The notes under the pieces: model-generated
Databases searched by the model: none
What the model saw: the letters and a program-made list of their open reading frames with translations, nothing else
Told to the model about the DNA's origin: nothing
DNA from: Pampus argenteus
Taxonomy: Eukaryota; Chordata; Actinopteri; Scombriformes; Stromateidae
Assembly: GCA_036937835.1 (NCBI GenBank)
Contig: CM072863.1
Coordinates: forward strand, 2,053,501-2,117,500
Direction: 5' to 3'
DNA: 64,000 bases
Shown here: in pieces, positions 1-8,700 of the stretch
Numbering within the stretch: the first letter of the stretch is position 1
Layout of the letters: the number at the start of each line of letters is the position of its first letter
Translations under genes and position numbers: made by a program

Positions 1-901
1 CTCCCTTTCTTGTACATATCAACGTTTGTATCATCTGTCTACATTTATCTTCGCTGTCTCATGCCATGGTTCATACAAGCGGTGTCCAGTTTGTAGTGCT
101 AATAATGCTAACAGTGCTAACAGTTATGCTGACTGTAGAGCGGATGGCTAATAGCCAAGACAAGGAATCTCCAGAGAGCACCAACATTAATGTTAAAACT
201 CAAAGTGAAATATTAATAATCATCTACAAATATTTATTTAGCATCCAACACAAATACCTGGACAGGTATTTGCAGGTAGTACTGGGCACCTCTAGTTCAC
301 ACCATTGTATCGTTGCTTTATTGTAAAGTTTCCTGTCTGTAATGTGTACTGTTGATATTATAAATGTTGATATCAGACTTGGGCATGTAGTCATATATTT
401 AAGACTCTTTTTGCTTAGCAAATGTTTATATAAATTGTGCATTTGAAGGAAAGAAATTTAAATTAATTAAAAAAAACTCGATTTCTTGACTAATTATCGG
501 TACAGTGTGTTTTATCCAAAGGCATCGGCTCCAAAATGTTACACACCGTAGAGCAGAGAACAGATGGGTTGTAAGCTGTTTATTCAACTCCATATTTTAT
601 ACCTTCAGAGGTAAACAAACCGGGAAATGCCTGAAGCAGCTTCTAAAGATGATACTTCATTACCAAGAGTCCATAAATCAATGTTTAAATATCAGTTAAG
701 ATTCGGGGCTCGTGGTTTTCCCAGGTCTGGTTGACAGCTGCCACTGTGTTGTCTCAGTCCATATGTATGTTTAACAAAGCCATCATCTCTCTCCCATTCT
801 TGTCTACCCCTCACCCACCCCGTCCACCCTGACAGTACATGCCGCGGGGCAGCGCATGCGGGCGCGGAGCTTGGCGCCTCACCTCCTTGCCTCTCTTACA
901 G
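1..901 (+). other. chd6: chd6 intron (3' part)
   Basis: AT-rich, non-coding sequence leads into the first visible chd6 exon. No open frame here looks like CHD protein and no acceptor-donor pair encloses coding-like sequence, so the preceding exon must lie before base 1. The last 70 bases turn GC-rich and contain two possible acceptors, at 834-835 and 900-901. Confidence 0.6.
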
Positions 902-1441
902 GAGAGGCTCGTGGCTCCTCCCTACCTCCCTGAGCTCAAACGAGCGGGAGGTCGGAGGTCTTTCGACTATGAGGCCGCTGCTGCCGCAGCAGCTGCCAAG
1001 GTGTTAGCTGGGAAAACAGCATCATCATGCCACACTGCTACCACCGCAAGTGAAAAGGTGCCAGTGGTGGCGCCGCCCTCTCATCGTACAGGAGCCATGT
1101 TGATTAACGGTTGGCAGGAGGCGGCCATTGATCTAACTAAAGCATCAGGAGAAATAAGCACCAGCAGTGGCGTTGGGACAGGTGAAGCTGTGGTTGCACC
1201 TGGAATCAGCACACACAAGCTGCCGCCACCCCCCATCACAGCGCCCTTATCAGGCTCTGTCGGAATCGACATGGCCGGGATACTGCAGGCTGGGCTCATC
1301 CATCCCGTAACGGGGCAAATAGTTAACGGGAGCCTGAGGGGAGATGATTCACTGAGAAGGAGGAGAGGGAGGAGGAGAAACGTGGAAGCACTGTACTCTG
1401 AGTTCACCAAGAGCCGAGGACTGCACCTCCCAGAGACACAG
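902..1441 (+). CDS. chd6: chd6 exon (window exon 1): poly-Ala and basic patch
   Basis: The exon starts after a pyrimidine-rich acceptor (cctctcttacag, AG at 900-901) and ends at donor cag|gtgggt (GT at 1442). It is 540 nt, phase 0 at both ends. The product starts ERLVAPPYLPELKR, then has nine alanines, a Ser/Thr-rich stretch, GIDMAGILQAGLIHPVTGQI and RRRRGRRRNVEALY. The last two blocks are the conserved family landmark just before the first BRK module. If unspliced, the frame stays open into the intron and stops at 1520-1522. A second acceptor at 834-835 (ctgacag) would add 22 in-frame codons starting at 836. Confidence 0.85.
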
Positions 1442-3822
1442 GTGGGTAGAGGGAGGAAGGATGGAGGAGAAATAAAGGTCAGAGAGCAGAGAGTGATGGA
1501 CGGGGGCAGGAACAGGAAGTGATCAAATCAAGTTAAACTTTGGTGTATGTAGCCTCACCTGTGGCATTCTGGGTAAAGAGTTAAATGAAAAAGATTAGAG
1601 AAAAACACCCTCTGAATTAAACAAGTTAAAACTTGTGTGTGTGTGTGTGTGTGTGTGTGTACCCACAGGGCCGAGTGGAGGTGATCAGCCACTCCTCTGT
1701 CTCCTCCTCCACCTCCTCGCCGTCCCCTTCTCCTTCAGAGCGACCCGCTGGCCCCCCGACACCGTCCTCGTCTTCTACCCCCACCCCCACCCAGACACCT
1801 CCTCAGCCGGAGATCGTCGCCATCGACAGAGAAGCAGCCAGTAAAGGCCTGATGGAGTGGCTGCGCCAGAACCCGGGCTACAGCATGGATCTGCCCGCAT
1901 TCACACACGTACGTCTGAGGGTTTGTTTTGTTTGTCCATATCACCACGTTTAATTAAATGTACGGATTCACATTTCACTTCACTTCCTTATTTCGAGGAC
2001 ATAAATCTAATCGATGGTCTCTTTCCTCAGTCCTGTCTTTTCCCTTCCTCTCTGCAGTCAGGAGCAGGTCTCTTGCACGGTTTTGTGGAGCGTCCCAAGC
2101 AGAGGAGGCATCGCTGTAAAGACCCCACCAAGCTGGACATCAACTCTTTGACGGGGGAGGAGAGAGTTCCTGTGGTGCACCGAGGCACCGGACGCAGGGT
2201 AGAAAACGCACACCAACACTTGATAAAGTCCGACCACGAGTCTCTTGTTGCTGCTTGGTGACACTACAGCTCATCCGCTGATAATCCAGCTGAACTGATA
2301 TTGTTCTGGTTTTCTTGCCTTGCAGCTTGGTGGCGCTATGGCTCCGGCCATAAAGGAGCTCTCCAGGTGGCTGGATGCTAACTCGGAGTACTTTGTAGCT
2401 CCAGACTGGGCGGATGTGGTCAAACACTCTGTGAGTATAACACACTGTAACAATGGCCGTCAGCGTCACATGACGTAAACATTAAATGATGATTTTGTTT
2501 TATTGTCCTGTTTAAAAGAAGTTTTCTCAAATATGTATTATTATATTTTGTTGTACACAGTTATTCTTTATATTTAAGCTCTTCCTCTCCGTCTCCTGCA
2601 GGGTTTTCTCCCCGAGGGGAAGTTCTCTCGGATCCTGACAGAACCAGTCAACAGAGACCCGGGTTCCCGACGCCGTGGACGACGGCCTCGCAGCGAGATG
2701 CCGAAGCCGCTCCTGTCCGTCTCCGATTCCTCCTCCTCCGGTCTCGGTCCTCCTCTATTCATGAACGGAGGTTTGATCAGCAGCATGGACTCCATGGTGG
2801 CCATGCAGAACCTCCGCGGCGGCATTCCGGGAATTCCCATCTCCGGGATCATGGCAGCTGGATTCACTCATGGTTTCTCCACAGCAGGAGCAGGAGTCTC
2901 TGCGGAAGATGCCAAGAACGGGTTGAGTATGTTACCCATGATGCTGCATGGCATCCCGCACCCGCACGGGGGCGCGATACCACAACACGCCTTGTTCAGC
3001 GTCGGCGCGATGATGGCTCACACGCCGCCGCCTCCTCACCCCAGCTCCTCCTCCTCCACCTCTTCTTCTTCTTCGTTGTCTGCTGTAAAGGTCACCACGA
3101 CAACTGCACCCTCGACATCAGAGGCAGCCAGCCCGTCGTCAACAACGTCCGCTGAGAGAGAGACCGGCGCCTCTTCGGCTTCAGGTGGCGAGAAAAGCCG
3201 CGAGGAGAAGGGAACAGCTGAGGGTAACAAAAGAGCAGGAGGGGCGGAGGCAGCAGCCGTCATTACCTCCTCCAGCAGGGCCCATCTCGGCTCTGCTCAC
3301 CTCGGAGCTGGCGCCGGCAGCCATCTTACCTTCAACCCCTTCTTGATCCCGGGCATGTCCCACGGCCTGCTGTACCCGCACATGTTCCTGCCGCACGGGG
3401 GCATCATGGCGCTGCCCACCATGCCGCCCGGCGCAGTGGACGGCTCCCCGGGCAGCCCCAAGAGGAGGAGGAAGAGAGGGCGGGAGGAAGGGGAGAAAGA
3501 GGAGGAGAGGGAGAAGGAGAGGCCGGCGACAGGAGAGGCGGAGGAGAGCGAAAGTACAGTTCAGGCTAGTGTTACCTCCTCGCCTCCCGCCTTCCCCTCT
3601 ACCTCGGCTCTGGATCCCGGCCCACCTCCGCCTGAAGAGCCCCACACCGGGCAGGGAGACGGAGAGGACGGGCCCCTAACAGAGCCCCAGGAACCAGACT
3701 CCCATAACCATCCCGAGGGAGCGGCGACAGAGGAGAAAGAGGAAAGATTGGAGGATACAGGAGGGGAGGCAACAGAGGAGGAGAAGCAGGAGCAGAGACA
3801 GGTGGATGGAGAGGAAGGGTAG
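902..3822 (+). CDS. chd6: 3' part of a CHD6-type chromodomain helicase gene (five terminal coding exons, partial)
   Basis: Joined exons 902-1441, 1669-1908, 2058-2198, 2326-2430 and 2602-3822 give an open frame of 748 codons ending in TAG at 3820-3822; the chromodomains and helicase lie upstream of the window. Visible parts in order are a nine-alanine run, a PVTGQIVNGSLR block, an RRRRGRR basic patch, BRK-like module 1 (about residues 228-260), a KQRRHRCKDP linker, BRK-like module 2 (about 294-350), an SRRRGRRPRSE patch, a Met/Gly/Pro-rich region, an FNPFLIPG block and an acidic Glu-rich tail. CHD6-9 are nuclear ATP-dependent nucleosome remodellers. CHD6 is preferred over CHD7/8/9 because LFMNG, PGIPISG, LSMLPMMLHG and FNPFLIPG resemble remembered human CHD6 C-terminal blocks; CHD7 is the main alternative. 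All four introns are 127-227 bp and all junctions are phase 0. Family confidence is high; the paralogue is less sure. Confidence 0.88.
1634..1660 (+). repeat. (TG)13 microsatellite in the polypyrimidine-tract position of a chd6 acceptor
   Basis: A perfect (TG)13 run lies 8 bases before the AG of the acceptor for the 1669-1908 exon and replaces the usual pyrimidine tract. UG repeats are the known binding motif of TDP-43 and CELF-type proteins. Confidence 0.9.
1669..1908 (+). CDS. chd6: chd6 exon (window exon 2): Ser/Pro/Thr linker and BRK-like module 1
   Basis: The exon starts after acccacag (AG 1667-1668) and ends at donor cac|gtacgt (GT 1909). It is 240 nt, phase 0-0. The first half is an SSSTSSPSPS and PTPTQTPP low-complexity linker. 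The last 33 residues (EIVAIDREAASKGLMEWL, then QNPGYSMDLPAF) match the BRK fold pattern of CHD subfamily III, with the central EWL followed by a hydrophobic-acidic helix. The acceptor is preceded by (TG)13 rather than a normal polypyrimidine tract. Exact skipping would keep the frame and remove BRK module 1. Confidence 0.85.
2058..2198 (+). CDS. chd6: chd6 exon (window exon 3): basic linker and start of BRK module 2
   Basis: The exon follows a good acceptor (cttcctctctgcag, AG 2056-2057) and ends before a weak donor, agg|gtagaa (GT 2199). It is 141 nt, phase 0-0. It encodes HGFVERPKQRRHRCKDPTKL, then DINSLTGEERVPVVHRGTGRR. The KQRRHRC, LDIN-LTGEERVPV string is the most conserved landmark of the CHD6-9 C-terminus. 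The non-consensus +4 to +6 of the donor makes alternative splicing here plausible; this is inferred from the site alone. Confidence 0.88.
2326..2430 (+). CDS. chd6: chd6 exon (window exon 4): core of BRK module 2
   Basis: This is a 35-codon exon, phase 0-0, between acceptor cttgccttgcag (AG 2324-2325) and donor tct|gtgagt (GT 2431). It encodes GGAMAPAIKELSRWLDANSE followed by FVAPDWADVVKHS, closely resembling the BRK2 core of CHD7 (remembered GGAMAPPMKDL-RWLEENPEF-VAPDW pattern). As I recall it, the human CHD6 reference runs from the GEERVPA region straight to GFLPENKF, as if this exon were absent; that should be checked by alignment. Exact skipping would keep the frame. Confidence 0.88.
2602..3822 (+). 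CDS. chd6: chd6 last coding exon (window exon 5): C-terminal tail and stop
   Basis: The exon starts after ccgtctcctgcag (AG 2600-2601) and runs 406 codons to TAG 3820-3822. It opens with GFLPEGKFSRILTEPV, closing BRK module 2, then SRRRGRRPRSE (AT-hook-like basic patch), LFMNGGLISSMDSM, NLRGGIPGIPISG and LSMLPMMLHG. A poly-Ser/Thr segment, FNPFLIPGMSHGLLYPHMFL, a KRRRKRGRE basic stretch and a Glu-rich acidic tail follow. The exon is clearly richer in GC and CpG than the surrounding DNA. The blocks GPLFMNG, PGIP-G and FNPFLIPG are those that favour chd6 over chd7. Confidence 0.87.
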   Translation, partial: GFLPEGKFSRILTEPVNRDPGSRRRGRRPRSEMPKPLLSVSDSSSSGLGPPLFMNGGLISSMDSMVAMQNLRGGIPGIPISGIMAAGFTHGFSTAGAGVSAEDAKNGLSMLPMMLHGIPHPHGGAIPQHALFSVGAMMAHTPPPPHPSSSSSTSSSSSLSAVKVTTTTAPSTSEAASPSSTTSAERETGASSASGGEKSREEKGTAEGNKRAGGAEAAAVITSSSRAHLGSAHLGAGAGSHLTFNPFLIPGMSHGLLYPHMFLPHGGIMALPTMPPGAVDGSPGSPKRRRKRGREEGEKEEEREKERPATGEAEESESTVQASVTSSPPAFPSTSALDPGPPPPEEPHTGQGDGEDGPLTEPQEPDSHNHPEGAATEEKEERLEDTGGEATEEEKQEQRQVDGEEG

Positions 3823-4070
3823 AGGAGCAGAAACCTGCTCTCTCCTCCTGACTCCTCTGTTGCTCTCTGTGTAAAGTTTGTGCCGTGTCTGTCCGTCAAT
3901 GTCCATGTAAAGACTTTTATTATGATGATGACTAATAATAATGATGATTATATTCAACTCGGTCATGTTTATATACCAAGACCCCGCCCACCGTCTCCCA
4001 CCACCTCCTAATGTAAGAAACGATCTTCTGTGTATTCTTCCCCTTCATTCTGCATTGAGACTCAACGGGA

Positions 4071-4074
4071 ACAC

Positions 4075-4108
<34 letters not shown>
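4071..4108. repeat. (AC)n microsatellite in chd6 3' UTR
   Basis: AC dinucleotide run interrupted once by CGC near its start. Confidence 0.9.
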
Positions 4109-4112
<4 letters not shown>

Positions 4113-4849
4113 GGCTAACCGGTAATGTGTGAGTGGTTCTCAGCAGCTTTGGTTCGGCGTGTTTGCGTGGACGCTGGATGACTGTCGAGGTGGTTTTCAT
4201 ACGTCGCTCTGAACTGAATTCAGAGTATCAAAAACCGAGTGAGCCTCTGTCCTGTTAGTTTGACTCCACACACTCCTAACTGTGTGATTTCTTTATTTTA
4301 TTTTATTTTATTTTTTTGTGCAATTCTCAAACACCTACAGCTTAGCTTAACCTGGAAGTGCGTCTTACAAGACTTGAGTTTGAACCAGCATTGCCAGATA
4401 CACGTGACACTAAAAACTCCTTCTCCTAGTAGATTCTGAGGGAAAACACTGGTAAACATTAACCGAATATGCAAGAAACCACATTTGAGAGTCTCTAAAT
4501 CATAGTAAGTAAATAAATACATTTATTACGTTTAATGATGCTGCCAAATCAGGAAAGAAAAATATTAAAATTGATGAAAATGTGACTTTAATATTGACGA
4601 GGTTAATGAATCCCAGACACAGATGATGCATCTTAATTTTTCCATCATTGTTTTATTTTATCAATAACTTTATAGTAACATGTAACAAGAGGAGCTTCAC
4701 TGTTTTTTCTTTTGCTTTCATCCAGAAAAGCAGAGAACAATCATGAGATTATTTTATCATTTTTAAGATCATGTAAAGATTTGTTGTTTTTTTTTTTTAT
4801 TTAACTCAAGACACAAAGTCACTTTGAGAGATTTCCCCACATGTTTGAG

Positions 4850-4863
4850 CCACCAGGGGGCGG
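4850..4863 (+). promoter_or_regulatory. CTCF-like motif, forward orientation
   Basis: CCACCAGGGGGCGG matches the CTCF core (CCASYAGRKGGCRS) at every position. It lies in the chd6 3' UTR. Occupancy is unproven. Confidence 0.5.
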
Positions 4864-6318
4864 TATGAGCCAGATTTGATTGTTTCCTGTCCTGCAAACA
4901 CTGACATGGAGGGAAAGTGAGAGAAAAGAGAATAAATGTTTTCCTTTTTTCATTTTAAAATCAGTCAATCAATCAATCAGAAATGGTGCAAAATGCTTTG
5001 CAGTCACGACCCGAAGCATCATGTCGTCTTTTAATCCTTTGGCCATGCTCCCCCTCGGTTTTCCGTGTTCAGAAACACGTTTCTGTGCGTCCAGTGAAAG
5101 GGATCAGTCCGTCTCTTCAGGAATGAAGAGCGGATCAAACAGGAAGAGGAGGGAAATCACTCGTTGTTGCTCTTCGTCTCGTTTCTTTTCCTCAGATTAA
5201 TATTCTGTAGACTAGCAGGTCATACTAAAGAGTTTTAAAATATGTAAATCTGTCGCTGTATATTGCTTTTTTTTAAGTGCACCATTTCTTTCTTTCTGTT
5301 TGTTTCTCCATCTGGAAAAAAAAAGTACTTGACATGTGCGAGATGGGGTCCCAGTGTTTCTGTATCAGACAGACCGTACTGTACATTAAATGGATGCAAG
5401 TCAGTCTTTTCATAACAGGGTCTGTATTTTGGGGGGTTTCTGTTTATGATGATCACTTTTCTTTTTTGAGTTTGTTTTGTTTTCATACATGAAAACATTA
5501 TTTTTGCACAATGTCTTTATGTGAATGTTAACTGTCTTTTCTTTCCTTTTATGTGTGTGTGTACGTGTGTGTGTGTGTGATGATGGGAGAGAGTGTGTAT
5601 GTGTGCATGCATGCGCACACGTTTTGTTGTGTTTCTTACTCCTGTCTCGTCCTTACAGGTCAGGAAAAAAACAAAAACAAACAAAAAAAACAAACAACCA
5701 CACATAGTTGTTGCCTTGTCACGATTTGTGGCTACATATAATTTATTATTCTTTTCTTTTGCTTTGCCAAACTCTCACCAAATATGACGTTCTGTCTTAG
5801 TTTCATTACGTATTATTCAAAGTAAAATGCCTTATTTAGCTAGTATTTTTTTGTAAACACGTTCTGTTACATATAGGGACATTTTATCGTGTTTGCTTGT
5901 ATGCGTTCGCAGCCTTGGTGATGTGCATTATCTTCAAAAAGCCAACAGTAATGCGAAGGTACCGCTGTCGAAATCACTTCAACCCCCCCGAAGTCAATCA
6001 GTCACCCGTCAAAGCACAAACGGAGTCAAAGAGAAAAGACTGTTTTCTTACCAGTGCCTCTAAAATGACTTTAGATAGTTCCTCCTTTTGTGGGCTTCAC
6101 CAACGTCCTGATTCAAATATGAAAATAATTAATGCCACACTGTTCATTAAAGGGACAATTCCTCCTTTTTTTCATTTCAACCTGATCTCTTATATTTGTC
6201 ATTTAAGACTTAATCAGTCATAACTTTTTACTGATCATCTCTGTTGTGGAGCAACATTTCAGTCACACGAATGCAGCTTTTAAACAGAAAAATGTGTTTG
6301 AATGCGACTAAAAAGTAA

Positions 6319-6321
<3 letters not shown>

Positions 6322-6351
<30 letters not shown>
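6322..6351. repeat. (CA)n microsatellite in chd6 3' UTR
   Basis: Uninterrupted CA run of about 15 units. Confidence 0.9.
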
Positions 6352-6352
<1 letters not shown>

Positions 6353-6757
6353 TACTTTGCAACAGATTCAACATAAACGCACATTAATAAAAATCCGTCT
6401 GCACGTTCAGACGTTGTCAGTGTTACAGGCTTCAATAGTAGCAGCAGAGCGAGAAGATGATTCATGTCTGCAAGTTTCTGAACTGCAAAAATAAGATGAC
6501 ACGGTCGACACTGTGCAGGTTTCACTGATTAGTTACTGCACGAGATTTACACTGTTGGCCCCGTTCAGTGTTTTCCTTGAATCTCTGCAACAAAGGTGGA
6601 AAGTAAAATCTTGACCAATAGTCATAAAGGACAAACATTTAAAAATAATAATAAAAAAAACAGGTTGAGAAATACCAGATTGGTACTTCTCTCCTACTGC
6701 GTGAGGCCTTCTGTTTGGTATCGAACAAATCTAGGATGATAATGCACACAGAGTCCA

Positions 6758-6763
6758 AATAAA
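6758..6763 (+). terminator. Candidate proximal poly(A) signal for chd6
   Basis: Canonical AATAAA within ccaaataaagaatttgactt, followed within 20 bases by TTGATTTTG. It would give a 3' UTR of about 2.95 kb. Confidence 0.4.
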
Positions 6764-8667
6764 GAATTTGACTTGATTTTGCTGAGATTACTTTAAAAAA
6801 AAAGGCATCATTGAATCAGAAGAAGAAAGTCAGATGAAAGTTTTTAATTGTAAAACCAACCCGGCCCGTGTATGCACATCATTTCCTGTTCCTGGCTTGT
6901 TGTTGGAGGTCAGAAACACGACGGCACACACCGAGCTTTCTCTAACAGTGTTCTTTCTGTTCCATTTAAATCCTTTTGTTTAGTTGTTTTTTTTTTAGGT
7001 TAAGTTAAACGTTCTTCTGAACGGTCACCTCAAAATGTTGTAAACATTTCTCTTATCATAAATAATGTATTTATTGTACAGTTCTTGTCTTTTACATCGT
7101 TGTCTCATGACTGATTCGTGGCTGCCTTTTGTTACTCCTGAAAGACAAAAGCATTTCGGTTCACATGGAAGTTAAACTGTCTGCTTTTCTATTTCGTCTT
7201 TGTCACCTGCTAATCTGCTTTTTATGTGTAATTACACTGGAATTACATGTAAAGAGTCCCTGGAGTACCTCCTCTTTATTTCCTCCACATAATTAGGGGA
7301 TTGTTAATGGTTTCTCCTAAATTATGAAGTATACACTCAAGTATTTTCTGTCTGCATTTTATAGAAGACGACTGAAAACTAACTGAACAAAACAGCAGAC
7401 ACAGATTTACTCAATTAAAGCTCCTGTGACTGTTTTTATTTTCCTTTTTTTTTAATTCATATTTTTATAGCAGAAACAATGCATTGTTGGTCATATAGAT
7501 GCAATTCCAGTTTTGCAGAATCAATAATTTGATTAGAAAACATCCAAAACCACCATCAATACTCATTAATGAGTCACTAAATCACAGGATAGATGCTGGA
7601 TTTTCAAGGCCTGTTATATATGTTTTTCTTTTCAAACCATTTTTTAAAATATTTACAGTTTCTTCACTAAAACTGATCATGTCTGAGAAATGTTTATCAT
7701 CATTTTTTATCTCAAACATTTTCCCACCGTCACACTCTTCTCGGTTAATTCGGGAGTTTGAAGCCCTTCATTTATTTCGATGGTCAATGTTTAAGTGTCT
7801 TTGTCAGAATCGAAACATCGTAGAAACTAAAACGCAGAAAGAAAAGACGAATGTATCCAGGTCACGTAGCTCAGCCTCAGAAACCGGAGTCGGACGTGGT
7901 TAACCAGCGTCTCATGTTCCAGAAAATGGTGCAAAAAAACTGAGTAATTACAAGCCGATTTCACAGATAATGTAAGATTTTCATGACTGAAAAGGTGAAT
8001 ATATATAATAATTTCCCCTCGATGTAACACTTCACCTCAAATCTGGTGTTTTTTTTGTAGCTCGCAAAAAGTATTTCTGTCGTTTCCACAAAGTAAGAGC
8101 GTAAAATTATCTCATAAAAATGAATCAAACTGCAATTAAAGTTGTTTCATGCATATTTCTTGAGCTACTTTTTGTTTTGTTTTTGTTTATTTCCAAGAGG
8201 CATGCTGAAGGGAAACTGACATTTAAAGCAATCTAAAAAAATGTGATTATCTGTTGGAGAAAAGCAGCAGGACCGTGCAACATAAAACAAAACAACCGCC
8301 ATTCAAGAAAATGTAAAATATACATATAATAATGACAAACGGTGAAAGAGAGCCGGGAAATAAAGACTGCAGGTTTATACAGTTGATCAATAAATGAGAC
8401 CCCCTCCCCCCCACCCCCTTCAACTGAACTGAGTGCAATGTAACTCACAAGGACGTTCTTCTAAAAAAATGTAAAAAAAATAAATAAATAAAAAAAAGTG
8501 GAGAAAAGACGATAACGGTCTGATCCAGACGTCAGAAACACGGTCGTTACTACGTTAAGTAAGTTATGTGGTGGGGTTTTTATCTTTTTCTTTTTTTCTT
8601 ATTTGTAACTATAGCTCTCTGTATTCCCATGTGGACCAATCTCATGAGTCAAAACATGGTATGTGTG

Positions 8668-8691
8668 ATCTTTTATTGTGCAATAAAAGAT
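8668..8691. terminator. Palindromic poly(A) signal, usable on both strands
   Basis: AATAAA at 8682-8687 on the + strand sits in a perfect inverted repeat. Bases 8668-8678 pair with 8681-8691 around a two-base TG loop, so the - strand also carries AATAAA (complement of 8672-8677). T/GT-rich DNA follows on the + side (ctttcttttgtccttg), as expected downstream of a cleavage site. It lies between two convergent genes. Confidence 0.5.
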
Positions 8692-8700
8692 GACTTTCAA

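Larger units (their letters stand above)
3823..8700 (+). other. chd6: Probable chd6 3' UTR
   Basis: No coding-like frame follows the chd6 stop until well beyond this stretch. The region is AT-rich with T-runs and several microsatellites (4071-4108, 5552-5579, 6322-6351). Two good poly(A) signals occur: AATAAA at 6758-6763, followed by T-rich DNA, and AATAAA at 8682-8687, followed by a CTTTCTTTTGTCC-type element. A 3' UTR of 2.9 or 4.9 kb is inferred; transcript data would settle the end. A CTCF-like site lies at 4850. Confidence 0.5.
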
